From Prosopocoilus inquinatus (Eukaryota; Arthropoda; Insecta; Coleoptera; Lucanidae), in the NCBI GenBank assembly GCA_036172665.1, contig CM069872.1:22237001-22301000 (forward strand): a stretch of 64,000 bases of DNA, written 5' to 3'. The translations under genes and the position numbers were made by a program. Positions 1-11,385 of the stretch are shown in pieces. How positions within the stretch are numbered: position 1 is the stretch's first letter; each line of letters begins with the position of its first letter. The notes under the pieces were generated by a model. The model searched no databases. It had not been told where the DNA came from and worked only from the letters and a program-made list of their open reading frames with translations.

Positions 1-399
1 TTCGAATGCAGCCCAATGATACAGTATTGCCAATTCTATAAATCAATGTGAACGAAAATAAACATGAATATATTACAATGTAAATTGTTGCAACATTCCT
101 TTAAAGTGGTAAATGACAAAATCAAAATACAAAGAGACAAACAACATCTAATCATATATGTAAACTTGTCCAATAACAACTGCGAAGTTAGTCACACAAA
201 AGTAAACAATATCAGTTTAACCTTAAAATCAATACAATCGATTTAGTGCTGAAGCGTGAAACAATGAGAATTTTTGCGAGGAGAATATTTTACGAGGTAA
301 ATAGCCATATTAATTTAATCATAATTTAACATTATACTGATGGGATGCTAAAAAAGATACAACAGATCCAAGATGCACATTTACAAACACCGTGTCATT
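1..399. other. No gene recognised
   Basis: AT-rich sequence. The short open frame at 64-246 on the plus strand (60 codons) has no recognisable motif. The segment lies beyond the BEL/Pao remnant that ends near 400 and may be further degraded BEL sequence, but I cannot show that. Confidence 0.4.
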
Positions 400-467
400 T
401 TAAATGTGACAAGAGTAGTTTGATGCTTCGCATATGGCGATGGCGTCTTGCTCAATGAGTAGTTGGA
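400..467 (-). pseudogene. BEL/Pao pol fragment, 3' side of the Transib insertion
   Basis: When the Transib element and one copy of its GAACG duplication are removed, the minus-strand reverse-transcriptase frame that ends at 3175 resumes here for about 22 codons, up to a TAA at 400-402. The stretch follows the conserved KLRKW-N-SN motif of BEL/Pao RT, where the family usually has a leucine-rich, acidic segment. It is a remnant with no coding capacity. The frame resumption is the main evidence; the residues alone would be too few to name the family. Confidence 0.55.
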
Positions 468-472
468 GAACG

Positions 473-3169
473 CACTATGGTTTCTGCGACCGATTTTTTT
501 GGCCAAAATTAATAAATCCCTAATATTTGATAACTAATGGAAGGAATTTTTTTTTTTTTGAATATCAGTAATAAAATGGAAGTTATAAAGGTGGTTTTGC
601 TTCATTTCCCTATGTAATAAAAATTATTAGTGCCTATTTCACTTTTCCTACATATCATTTTCTAATTCTATTTGATTCAACTGCTGAACAGACAGTACTT
701 CCTCTAAAAAACTTTCTTCTAATTCTTCTTCTTCTTCTTCTGTGTCCGCTTTATCAACTTCTTCAGACTGTGAAGTTTCTAGCTTTGGTTGTAGTAGCAT
801 ACCGATTACTTCAGAAGGCATATTTAATTTATCCTGCCGACTACAACGTTTCTCCAGGTTGATACTGGATATAACAGGATCGGAAGTGTCCACAGCTCTA
901 TTGAAAACATCTTCTAAATTATTTTGTCTACTAGTTTTTCTGGCGTGGTACTGTCGATCATATTTATACAGTTTGTTTCTTCCTTCGGATCCCTCTTCTC
1001 CAAAATAACCCACTGGTAATATAATATTCTCCATTATTTGCCTACTATGTATGAGAATTTTATGAACAGTTGCAGGCATCGGATACCAAGAATACTTGAG
1101 CATATACAGTCTTGCAGTTGAATGGCAATAATCCTCGAACTTCTGTGTATCTATCTATCTAATTCTGTTAAAAACTTATGCTGTATTGATTTTTTTCTAT
1201 TATTGAACAGTTCCTTATTCTCAATGCCTCTAACTTGCCATTCGCGTATGTTAATTCGATATGATATATGGAGAATACATTCAAAAACACGAATCCAAGT
1301 ATGTAATGGACTTATTCCATATTGCAAAGTATTTGGTTTTGGTTTAAAAATGTCTGTTGTTTTAAAATCTTCAACCTGTAAAAAATTTCTAGGAGTCGCA
1401 CCACATATAGGACAAGCTTGATTCGATTTTGTTTTCGTTAATGTATTCAACACTTTGCCGTCGATTAGCGTCATAAAAAGATTATATTTTATGTTTATGA
1501 TTTTGTTGTTCGGTAATGATATATTTAAATCTTGTAGTATTTCGATTTGCTGATCAATATGTTGTTTTTCATGTAGTATATGTTCTGCAGATTCTTTTAT
1601 ATATTCCAGCTTAAGTGGTCTACAAAATCGTATAGATTGTGGAGTTCGATTGTTCCACAGAACAGTATGGTTTTTGGATTGCAATCGGAGAGGAATAAGT
1701 GTTGTTGCAAATAGAGATGCGTCGGAATGGGAGCCAGGGGTGGTAAATCTTTGTTTATATATCGCTTGTCCTGAACTTCCATCAAAACCGTAGCTACAAA
1801 TCAGTTCAGCACTAATTTCTTTGACGTTCAATGATTCCATGTGTTGGGAAATTATATCTTCTTGTAAAAGTACTATTCGTTTTGTTGTATGCTCTAATAA
1901 ATTAAGTAATGGAACTTCTACCACAATGTCTGTAACAATAATTCCATTGGGTCTACATGTAGATTTACATTTCCAAACTTCTTTGTAATCCGGGTAAATA
2001 TCGCAGTTTTTCAAAAGAGCTCCATGTCGTATATCTAGATACTGCTGCTTGCTTAAGTTGGAATTCAAAATCAATTCTAATGCTTCTTCGGCAGTATATT
2101 TTTCTGTTTGTTTTTTCGGTGATGAAAGTATTTTCCGAATTTTTGTTGGTCGCTGTGGACTTTTGCTTACTTCTTTTATAACTGCAGCTAAATCTGGTTT
2201 TCCTTCCTGCCGCGCAGCCATACTTGCAGCGTGCAACATTAAAGACGAGGGATGATCGTATTCATGTGCTAACCGCGAAGCTTCCCTTCGCTGTGATCTA
2301 GCAGATTTTTGCTCAAACAATAAATGTGGTCGACCTGAAGACGTCGATGGTAGAGGTTCATGTGCTTCAATGACGAAAACTTCATTCAACCAAGAGGAAT
2401 ATTTATTCTTAAAGCGTTCCTTATGCCGAGAAACTTGACTCCATTTTTCGTCAAAATTGCGACACAAACGACGTAGTCTTTCTTTTATTTTTTGCTCCTC
2501 ATATTCGTTAATGTTTTCTGCAATGTGTGCGTTTATATGATTAAAAAGTGCAGCAACTTTCGCATCTTTTTCGGCCCTAAGCCATATTTCAAAAAGCTCC
2601 TCGTTTGGAAAACGCTCCATCTCTGTAAAAAACGTTAAATTTACGAAATTGCGCAACAACGCGCAAACAAACTATACTTCAGTTAAAACCGTAAGATATT
2701 CTTAACAAAGTGGCGCAAAAATTATTCCAGCCAAATCCCGCCAATTTTTTATAACTCACTTTGAATTTTCAAATTTAACGTCTTTGAAATTAAATTGTAT
2801 ATGCGCACGTAATGTTAGATTTCTATTGTTACAGGTGAAAATTATAAAGTTTTTGTTCAAAATATTATAAATACATGCCTCAAGGATAGTAACAAAAAAT
2901 ACCACACACAGCACTATTGTCAAACACTCGAACAATACATTTAAACAACTGTTGCTCACTTACAGACTTAAACGGATAACTGAAACGTATCCCGAAAATG
3001 TGAACTTAATATACTCATAACAGGTACAAAGGGGTACAGAAACAATACAGTAGGTATTAAATAAATTGCTATAGCCTATTTACTTTTCATAGTAATATAG
3101 ATTTACGGTCTTTCTAAGAATCGAAAAATTCCATTTTGGCCAAATAATCGCTTCTCGGAAACCATAGTG
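473..3169 (-). mobile_element. Complete Transib-superfamily DNA transposon (2,697 bp)
   Basis: The left terminus at 473 begins CACTATGGTTTC. The right terminus, read inward on the minus strand from 3169, also begins CACTATGGTTTC, and both inverted ends carry GGCCAAAAT about 27-30 bp inside. Each side is flanked by the same 5 bp, GAACG (468-472 and 3170-3174). Transib elements are known for 5-bp duplications and ends of the form CACWRTG, the same heptamer class as RAG recombination signals. One RAG1-like transposase fills the interior on the minus strand. The rest is short flanking noncoding sequence (481-647 and 2660-3110). The element sits in a BEL/Pao pol remnant. Confidence 0.93.
648..2620 (-). 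pseudogene. RAG1-like Transib transposase, one frameshift
   Basis: This is a DDE recombinase related to the RAG1 core, acting on its own element ends. The likely start is the ATG at 2620 (MERFPNEEL); the frame is open further upstream. Counting from the upstream frame start at 2659, SYGFDGSSG places the first catalytic Asp near residue 293 and TLIDGKV the second near 400, a spacing of 107 against 108 in mouse RAG1 (D600, D708). CPICGAT matches the RAG1 CxxC zinc pair. The frame stops at 1151. The C-terminal part continues in another frame from about 1165 to 648 with TVHKILIH (RAG1 His pair, same spacing), EEGSEGRNK (the E962 region) and an acidic tail rich in Glu. The break lies in a GATAGATAGATA run near 1155-1166, and an 8-bp expansion there would explain it. 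All catalytic and zinc residues I could place are present. Confidence 0.88.
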
Positions 3170-3174
3170 GAACG

Positions 3175-3830
3175 TTAGAATTCCACTTCCTTAACTTAAA
3201 ATCTCCTGACTGAAGAAGTTTCCAAGTTTCTGTCATAATTACCTTTGCTTCAACGACTGTGCAAACGCCAGAGATCAAGTCATCTACGTAAAAGTCCCTG
3301 AGGGTTACAGCGGATCCAGTAGGAAAGTTTGTCGTTTCTTCCTCAGCTGTAGACATCGAGTAGCTAAATAAGAGGCGGTAGCTTTTCTGTATGTGACGGT
3401 AGTTCATTCAAAGGTCTGGACTGGTTGATAATCGTCCGTTCTCCAAAGAATCTATTGAAAACGCCTGTCAGATTTGTCCTCGACAATTTTCCGATATATT
3501 TTAGCTATGTCCGCTGTGATAACGACCTGATGTGTTCTAAATCTAGTAATTATGCTGAACAAATCTTGTTGTAAGGTTAGCCCAACCATCAATAGATTAT
3601 TCAAAGCAATACCAGATGAAGTTTTTGCAAATCCATCGAATGCCATGCGCAGTTTTGTAGTGAACCTATCAGGCTTCTGTATGCAATGATGAGGTAAGCA
3701 GAATCTCGATGAGATGTTATACTCAGGAGCGAATGTGTCTACTGATTTTTTGTACCCTAACATTAAATATTCTTTCAAAAAACTTGTATACTGATTTACT
3801 GTACTGTAGACTTATGGAACGCAGGAGCAA
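3175..3830 (-). pseudogene. BEL/Pao retrotransposon reverse transcriptase remnant
   Basis: Two minus-strand frames give consecutive RT blocks. At 3778-3452 the KLRMAFDG, SGIALNNLLMVG and VITADIAKIYR motifs are the BEL/Pao fingers and palm with the first catalytic Asp. At 3407-3175 FYVDDLISG carries the YVDD box, followed by FKLRKW. A frameshift between 3452 and 3407 separates them, and the residues between fit the family if frames are switched. Neither gag, protease, integrase nor LTRs are visible. Transib interrupts it at 3174. Confidence 0.85.
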
Positions 3831-3839
3831 ACCATCACA

Positions 3840-4560
3840 TATAATCAAACTATAAGAGTTCAAAATAGAGCATTTTTTTAATACCGTTAATATACTTACA
3901 AGCTCTTAAATAAAACTTCCGAAATTTTGTCTATTCGTTATGCGTACTTTTGAAATATGTAAAAATATACAAGGTATTCCATTAAAAAAAATATAACTTT
4001 GGTATGGCTTTCAGTTACTGAACACCCTGTCTAGCCAAAAATAATTTTATAGAATAGAGCTGACTGAACTACACCTTGGTTCGTTTGAGTTTCTTTTCTA
4101 TCTTATATACTTCAGCCGGTAGAGGAGACCACGGTAGTCGGTGGATATCGTGTATAAATAAATAAATATGTATTTTAGATTAATGATTTGGTACGGTTGA
4201 TAAGCGCATTTGTTAAAAGGCCATCAATTTCATATTGCATATCATTTCTTATTCCATTATCTTCAGTTTTCTTTAATTGCTTGGATACAAAAATATCTTC
4301 TGCATTTTTTTTCCTGTGGCTATGGAATTTTCCTTGTTTTTGCCTAACTTATGTTCTCCAAATTTTTTGATACTTGAGATATCAACTAAACAGAATATGT
4401 ATATGCGATGTTAATCAGAAGAAGCAAACTATACTTTATCTGTCAAATCATATATTCGTTAATGCAGAAAACTTTTTGTCTGACTGTGACACCATCTTCT
4501 GTGCAGTTAATTATCCTTCATTTAAAAACATTGTCCGTATTCTCATCTCATGATTAAAAA
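3840..4560. other. No gene recognised
   Basis: AT-rich sequence between the BEL remnant and the fold-back region. The only open frame over 60 codons (4188-4370, plus) is a low-complexity hydrophobic translation with no motif. I see no paired repeats or terminal structures here. Confidence 0.4.
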
Positions 4561-4570
4561 TCAGTCTCTA

Positions 4571-4905
4571 ACTAAGGGCTGATTTCATAATAGGACTTTA
4601 ATTTAAAGTTACTTTAGCCTAAGAAAATACATTTGTTTCCCTATTCTTAAAGTGACTTTAAATTAAAGCTTCCTTATTGTCTGATTATGAAAACGGACAT
4701 AAAACTGTGATTAAAATAAACATAAACGATATAGCTTTATGCGAGTTTCATGAGTTAGAGAGTGACGAATAAACGTTGCATGATGTTGCCATGAGAAATA
4801 AACGTATCATTCTCTTACACATGAAATTGACATAAAGTTATATCGTTTCCAACGTATTTTAATTACAACTTTAGTTAGAGATAACTTTAATTATGAGGTG
4901 TATTA
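4571..4905. repeat. Two adjacent imperfect hairpins (fold-back sequence)
   Basis: First hairpin: the left arm at about 4580-4618 reads TTCATAAT then CTTTAATTTAAAGTTACTTTA. It pairs with about 4648-4695, whose reverse complement has TTCATAAT and CTTTAATTTAAAGTCACTTTA. Second hairpin: about 4726-4780 (AACGATATAGCTTTATG...AATAAACGT) pairs with about 4795-4851 (reverse complement AACGATATAACTTTATG...AATAAACG...). No coding content. They look like nonautonomous fold-back elements or one compound element; I could not define a target-site duplication. Confidence 0.6.
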
Positions 4906-4909
4906 CTTT

Positions 4910-5300
4910 AAAAACATGATTGATAGTGACGTTTTCAAATAATTTTATTAAGTTTAAGGTCCTAGCCAGATTTGCAGAACTCAAAAAATCTTATCCAAAT
5001 TTTTTTTTAAGTTAGCAACGATAAGTAATGTAAGTAATCAAAATATTATTACCTACCAATTCCGGATCAGAAACTTTCTTATTTAGTTTGGTGTATATAC
5101 TGGGTATATCAGAAATACATACGTGTGTTAATTTTAGCACGGAGTGCAGTTAGCTAAATGAAATATTTTCCTGTTTGATTTTTTTTATTTAAAGCTTTCT
5201 GAACTGATTTAAAAATTGGAACGTATTACATATTAAAATTTATTCCCGCCTCTGGTTAAATGAGTCACGTAAAAAAGTCAATAGTTGGAATGTCACATTT
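4910..5300. other. No gene recognised
   Basis: AT-rich sequence with no open frame of note and no repeat structure that I can pair. Confidence 0.35.
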
Positions 5301-5301
5301 A

Positions 5302-5440
5302 CTACAGCGTTTTTCTCAACTGCACCAGCGCGCACTGAGTGTATCCTCAGCTTGGTTCAGTTTTATATAATAAAACGAGATAGAGATACACTCAATGCAC
5401 ACTGGTACAGCCAGCGAAAAACGCTATAAATTTGAACAAA
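5302..5440. repeat. Hairpin MITE-like repeat
   Basis: The left arm near 5304-5342 (AGCGTTTTTCTCAACTGCACCAG, then CACTGAGTGTATC) pairs with 5378-5436, whose reverse complement reads AGCGTTTTTCGCTGG, then ACCAG and ATTGAGTGTATC. The arms are about 50 bp around a loop containing TTTTATATAATAAAAC, itself palindromic. No coding content and no TSD defined. Confidence 0.65.
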
Positions 5441-5916
5441 AATTGTGTTTAAACTTATCGGAGACAAATAATTGTTCATTATTATAGGTTTCCGTAACCC
5501 TTAAACACAGCGAAAGAAAACTGTAATTGCACGTAACTATTGCACTTTTAAAGTTTGCCAAACTGTCAAATGCGATACATCTTACTGAAGTGTGCGTTTA
5601 TAAAAATGACAACTCTTTTGAAACATTTAGTTGTGTTCTTTTTACCGCAGAAGTGACAAGGTTGGACATTAAAAGCACAGTTCAAACTTACTTGTTCAAG
5701 CCAACGGAAATGACGTTTATCTGAGTTGAGATGAGACTTGCGGCAAAAAGAACACGCCTATTATACATAATAATTGTATCCGCCGACTCGTTTGCTCAAA
5801 AATAGGGGTAAAAAAATACGAAAAAATTGACGATATTTTCAAAATGCCATAAAATAAAATTGTTCAGCTCGTCAAGTTCTTCTATGGTTTAAAATTAACA
5901 CATATTTTTTCTGATA
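5441..5916. other. No gene recognised
   Basis: A 65-codon plus-strand frame (5527-5724) shows no motif. The rest is AT-rich and structureless up to the TSD of the hAT element at 5917. Confidence 0.35.
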
Positions 5917-6036
5917 CACCCAGTCAGGGGCGGCGGATCCTGTTTAGCCCAAGTGGGTAGTTGGTCGGCGGCGGCGGAGGGGTTGGGGAGGCCCCTTCAC
6001 GGAAGGGTTACAAAATTACAACGTAATATTCATTAT

Positions 6037-8470
6037 TTATTTGCGCAATGCAAAAACAGCGCTGCGTTTTACATTTTGCGATATAAACTTATTCAATAGG
6101 TCCTCCAAATCGAGTTTGTCGGTAATGTCACAATAAATATATAAAACAGCGATGTTATTAAGACGATCTTGCAACATTATTGATCTTAAATATGATTTAA
6201 GCCGCCGGAGAACAGAAAAACTTCGTTCATTTAAGCAAGAAGACCCTGGAATCGTGATGAGGAGGCGAACAAAATGCACGAACTCAGGGATAAGTCCTCT
6301 GGTGTAACCGTATTTTTGCAAATAAACTACAACCTCCCTTAAGTTTCTCGCCTGCTCATTTTATCTCTTCAAAAGTTGTAAAAACATGTTCCTATCGCTA
6401 AGCAACCTTTCTTTGTCAGTCATTTTTATAGAAATTTGAAATAGTGTTGACATCTGACGTCTGACCTATAGCGAATCGTTCCAACAATTTAAAGTTGCGC
6501 GGAATCATTTTCGAAACGACTTTTCAGTGACATAATCAATTGGTCGAAAACTTCAAAGTAAGATTTTCTAAAAAAATCTTCGGGTGTTTTGAATTTGACG
6601 TTTTCGCTTGTTCCTAGGTCGAGACGTTTTGGAATTTTGCGTTGACGCGGCATTTGAGGTTCGTCAAGTTCAAGGTCAACAGCAGCTTGAACGCTTTTCT
6701 GCCAAATTACTTTAAATTTAGAATCACGAGAAGCATGCAAAACGCCAGTAACTAATTCTATTTTTTCATAAGATTCGATGACACAGAGATTTGATTTCTG
6801 CAGTTCTTTGTTCAATATCTCTATGCGATCGAAAATTTCAATCATGAGTGTTAAATAAAATATGCATTGGAACGACCCCATATAATTATAAAACCCTGAC
6901 GCTTTGGCTAAGATCGCACTATTGACTTCTTCTTCCACAGAACAATCATAAAAAAATTGCATCAGTTGCCCGTAATTTGCCCGTACAGTCTTCAAAGATT
7001 GTATTCGTACTACCCATCTGTAAAATAGAAATCAAAACATTATAAACCTAATCCATGTTTTAATAAAATTGCCAATTTTAATATACCTACCTTGTCGGGC
7101 AATAGGCTGCAAGAGCAGGTAAATCGTTTTCACTCTCCTTTTCTGCTGTAGTCTGCAACTCTTTAAATTGTGCAACGCGTTTGGGCGAGTCTCGTACAAA
7201 GTTTATGAAATCTTTGATTGTTCCAATGAATGTTCTTACTGGTATAACCTTTTGGATCGCATCTTGGACAACAAGATTGAGATTATGAGCATTACAGTGC
7301 ATTACAGTGCACAAATAGTGCTCGAGGCTCTTCTTCACGTATTCGCGTCTGCAATCCTGAGATTTTTCCAGAAACATTCGATGCCCCATCGTAACACTGG
7401 CCTCTAAGTTTAGAAAATGATAGCTTATGCAGGACGAAGATTTCGTTGACGAGATCAAATAAGGTTTTTGCTTTTGTGTTTGGCGTTGAAAAAAATCCGA
7501 TAAAATATTCTTTCGCGTTTAAATTTTCGGAAACGATTCTGAGGCAAACAGAAACTTGTTCAGTTCGGGACCCGTCGGCAGTTTCATCTAATGAAATCGA
7601 AAAATATTCACCTTCTCTTATCTCGTCCATGATTTCTTGTGTGACTGTAGTACCCATCAACTTGAGAATTTCATTTTGGCTATCGTGATGAAGCCATCTT
7701 TGACCATCTCTTTGCAGCCAAGATTTTAGTTCTACCACATCTTCTGCGCGAGCTTTTAAAAATGTCATGAAATTGGAATTGGAATTCTCGTTGCTGTCGT
7801 CTCCACGTCCTCGTATAGGCAGACCCTGTCTGGTCAGTGCTTTTAGTGTGCTAAATATTTTCAATAATGCCGTTCGATTATCCATCATTTGCTTCGAGTG
7901 AGCTGTCGATATTGATTGTACCACGTTAATTTTAGTAACGTTTCTTAATGCCTCGGCGCAATGTAAGTGTAGAGAACTCGACGAATGAGTTTTTATTCGT
8001 TCTGCTCCATGCTTCCAGTTTGAAAATCCCTTGTCAACCCATGCTTGCTTTGATTTGTTGGCACGCGAGTCGAAATTAGTTATTAATTTCCGTTCGCATG
8101 CTTCGGTACAGATAGTGCAAATTCCTTTACTGTTGTTGTTGAGTTGAAGCCACGGATTGTGCTCTTTCCAATGTTCAAAAATTGAGGGAACCGAAGAATT
8201 TTTTGCACCTGGTTCTGGGAAAAAAATATCCCTGTATTTCTAGATATCTTTATGTATTTTATTTCTCATATTAACGATTGATTTTTAGAATTACGTTCTC
8301 AAACTTTTATTTTTAATTTAATTTTCAAAATTTTCATTTTATCTATACTACTATACTTACGATTTGCGGACTTCACTAATAGTCTGTTGACAATGTTGGC
8401 CAATATCATGTACGCTCTCCTGGCTTTTGCTCTCATTATTTTTTTTTAATCGCACCACGAATTTATCCAT
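6037..8470 (-). pseudogene. ZMYM1-like hAT transposase, frameshifted
   Basis: Likely exons on the minus strand: 8470-8361 (MDKFVVRLKK), then from about 8217 to 7091, then from 7017 onward to 6037. The intron 7090-7018 is clean (AAG/GTAGG...TACAG/A) and joins to the hAT motif PTRW. An N-terminal TTF/BED-like zinc finger (CTICTEAC...DKGFSNWK...H...H) is followed by SISLDETADGS (first Asp), QCYDGASNVSG (second Asp) and HCNAHNLNLVV. The C-terminal dimerisation block has SCLNERSFSVLRRLKSYLRS. Lesions: a direct 10-bp duplication (attacagtgc twice, 7291-7310) shifts the frame inside HCNAHN, and frames are broken again between 6489 and 6321. Exon 1 to exon 2 also needs a one-base change, perhaps in the run of nine A. 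Confidence 0.85.
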
Positions 8471-8645
8471 GTTCTTTACTACGCACACACAAACCCCGCT
8501 TTAAAAATACGCGATACGTGACGACCACCGCGACTGAAATCTAAATTTCCGTTCCGAACACTGTCACCACCGCCACCAGGCTCTTGGATTAGAACTCTTG
8601 TTTATTGTCCCTGCGTGCCTGAACATAACTTATAATTAGGCCTGG

Positions 8646-8800
8646 GCACATATGCCGTAAAAAAGTCTGAATATATGCATGCAATATGTCTTAAAAAGAT
8701 GTAAATACATGCCGAATATATGCTGTTTAACTGGTATATATGCAGTTAATTATCGGATATGCTGTTAAATATGCATTCGGTAAATCAAATCATAGAACAC
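8646..8800. repeat. Left subterminal ATATGC repeats of the inner hAT
   Basis: ATATGC or its reverse GCATAT recurs about nine times in 150 bp (for example 8650, 8675-8684, 8718-8722, 8738-8745). A matching cluster lies at 11190-11380. Subterminal repeats of this kind are known transposase-binding sites in hAT elements; that use here is inferred. Confidence 0.65.
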
Positions 8801-8940
8801 AACACAGAAAAATAGAATGTTGCGAGTATGAATTATTTCATACATTTTTATAATAAAAATACGTATAATGTACACACAGTATTATTTTTATTCACTTTAA
8901 TATACAAATATTTAATTGCTCTACATATACAATGCATGAA

Positions 8941-10909
8941 TTAAAACTTATTACAATAAATAATCATATATTTCTCGATATTTTCTATCGAGAAACTTTG
9001 CCTATCGTCACTTAATATATTTTTGTACATTGAGAATGATCTTTCCACATCGCAAGATGTTATTGGACAATATTTAAAGAGATGTGCCTTGTTAACAATT
9101 ACCTGCGGATGCTCAAGGGAACCTAATGCAATGTCTAATTCTCCGTTTAGAACATGTTTTACCGCTTCTAGTGTTTTCAAGCCAACATTTTTTTTTAAAA
9201 CATCTTCCAATTTATTTAAGATTTTATTGCACTTAGCGTTTTTAGGAATACTTAGAGTAGACTTAAAATTTTCAATCAACGCCAAGGAATTGACTAACTG
9301 CAAATTTTGGGTTTCTAAATTTTTAATAACACTGGGTATATTAGAAAAGTGAGCTTTAATGAATGAAAGCTGTGAACGTAATTCAGAGTTTCGCAAAATA
9401 TTTTGACATTCAGCGACATATTGAGAAGTGTTCCCATCGAAGCTGTTTACTACATTTTTAATACCATCGAAATTATCACAATAAAAAAGTGCAGCCTCGA
9501 TCCAAGTTCCCCATCTAGTAATAATAGGTTGTGGTGGCAATGGGATGTCAGGAAGCATTTCTATGTACAGTTGTACTCTATGTGGAGATTTTAGAAAAAC
9601 TTTCTTTCCGTAATTAATTAATTGATTTAGTAATGGGTATTCCATTCGAATCGCCTCAGCAACACGGTTCAATCCATGTGCTAAGCAAGTCACATGCAGC
9701 AAATTTGGATAAAATATTTTTAAATTTTGAGCAGCCTTTAACATATATGAAGCTCCATCAGTTACCATATACAAGATTTTATTTACATCTACTGTATTAG
9801 GTAAAAACAGCATAAAAAATGTTTCATTTATAAAACGTGAAATTGTCAAATGATTAGTTTTTTCTAGCTGTTTTACTGCTACCAAATAACTAGGGTTTGG
9901 CTCCCCATTCAAAATTCCAATAATAAAATTTGCGATGTATCTACCTTTAGCATCAGTTGTTTCATCTATGCTAAACCAAATATACTCTTTTGCAATAACA
10001 TCTTTAAGTTTTTGAATGTTTTCTTCGTATAATTTTGGAATGTGAGATCTCATTGCAGTTCTTCTGGAGACTACATTTTCCTTTGTCCATTTTGCCAGAA
10101 AGCTTCTAAATTCTGGTACATCCAACTTGTTTAACGGGATATTACATGATATAAGAGTTTTGCATAAATCGTAATTGAATTGATCTGCATTATTTTTTTC
10201 GTCAACAAACTGCGACAACGGCTGCCTCAATTCAGGTGGATTTTTCTCTCTATTTTTGTGAGGAGTGGTACTAATATGTTGATCCAATTGAAACTTTTTA
10301 GTAACGTTGACCTATAAATAAAGAACAAAATTAATAATACCTATGTATATATTACAGAATTCAAATAAATAATTATCAGATAGTTGTAATTAAAATTTAT
10401 TCTAAACTGGCTACTTGTTTGGCTGAATTGATGAAGATAAATAAAGCTAAGAAGAACGTATTTCACATAAAGGACACGTAAAGGAAATTTAGGAAACAAT
10501 GAAAGTTTATGATTGAAACTTAGAAAACTGTTTCCAGAAAATAAATAAATAAAAGAAAAAAACACAAAAAACGATCGCTAATATCCTAAGTGAACGAACA
10601 AAATTGAAAAAGAAATTAAGTGACAAATTTTAGAAAAAATCCTAAAAGTATTTTTTTATATTAAAAACTATGGTTTAAGGAAGCAATAGAAAAAATTGAA
10701 AATGTTTCTAAAAAAAGAAAAAAACAAAACACGATCGCTGGAAACCATTTTTTCACAAAAATTAAACGAAGGAAAGACGATCAAAAATATATACATACCT
10801 TTTTTTCGCATATTGTACAAAAAACCACACTACCGTCGTACGTAAAACACGTATACTGCGTCAACCACTTTTTTATCAAATCGTTGCGAGAAGTGCCAAT
10901 TTTAGGCAT
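8941..10909 (-). CDS. hAT transposase, CGGBP1-like, two exons, apparently intact
   Basis: Exon 1 is 10909-10799 (37 codons, start ATG MPKIGTSRND) and ends AAAAAG/GTATGT. Exon 2 is 10311-8941 and starts after TTTATAG/GTC. The join is in phase 0 and gives 493 residues. The zinc finger spans the junction: CTIC in exon 1, HISTTPH in exon 2. CGGBP1-type proteins have this BED-like finger and descend from hAT transposases. The catalytic core shows WFSIDETTDA (first Asp), MVTDGASYM (second Asp), CLAHGLNRV and the C-terminal CDVERSFSMYKNILSD block with the catalytic Glu. I see no stop or frameshift. Whether it is a live transposase or an inactive copy with intact coding cannot be told from sequence alone. 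Confidence 0.88.
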
Positions 10910-11184
10910 TTTTATCAATTCGTAAACTGCGCACCACACAACTTCAAGAGTTTGAAAAATATAATGAAGTTCACAATATTGCTCTGTTTAAACATACCAG
11001 TGATTTCCGAAGTTCTTAGAATTAATGGTGCACGTGTAAGGGCTAATCTCTTCTGGGTACTGACCGTACAAGCGACCGCCAGGCGGTACCGATTGTTAAC
11101 GAAATTCAGAGAATGGAATTTTTAAATTTCTAAAATTATCTGGTTTTGTTTACTGTGTGAATAAAAAATAAATTAAAATGCAAG

Positions 11185-11385
11185 AATTCTAGATATGCCA
11201 ATTTACATGCTGTATAAATTTCGAATATGTTTTAAAGTATGCTGTATGCAGTTAAACCTTAATATATGCCAGATATGCAAAATAAAATGACCTCTTTATC
11301 ATAAAAATTGATCAAAAAAACATATGTATAATAGATTTAAAGAAGATATGCCCCTTCTGGAAAGATATGCATATATGCATTTGCC
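11185..11385. repeat. Right subterminal ATATGC repeats of the inner hAT
   Basis: Words such as atatgcc, atatgtt, gtatgctgtatgc, atatgccagatatgc and gatatgcatatatgcat are packed just inside the right end. They mirror the left cluster. Confidence 0.6.

Noticed and set aside
648..2659. Domesticated RAG1-like host gene
   Set aside because: Exact TIRs and TSD delimit it and a frameshift disrupts it, so it is a transposon copy.
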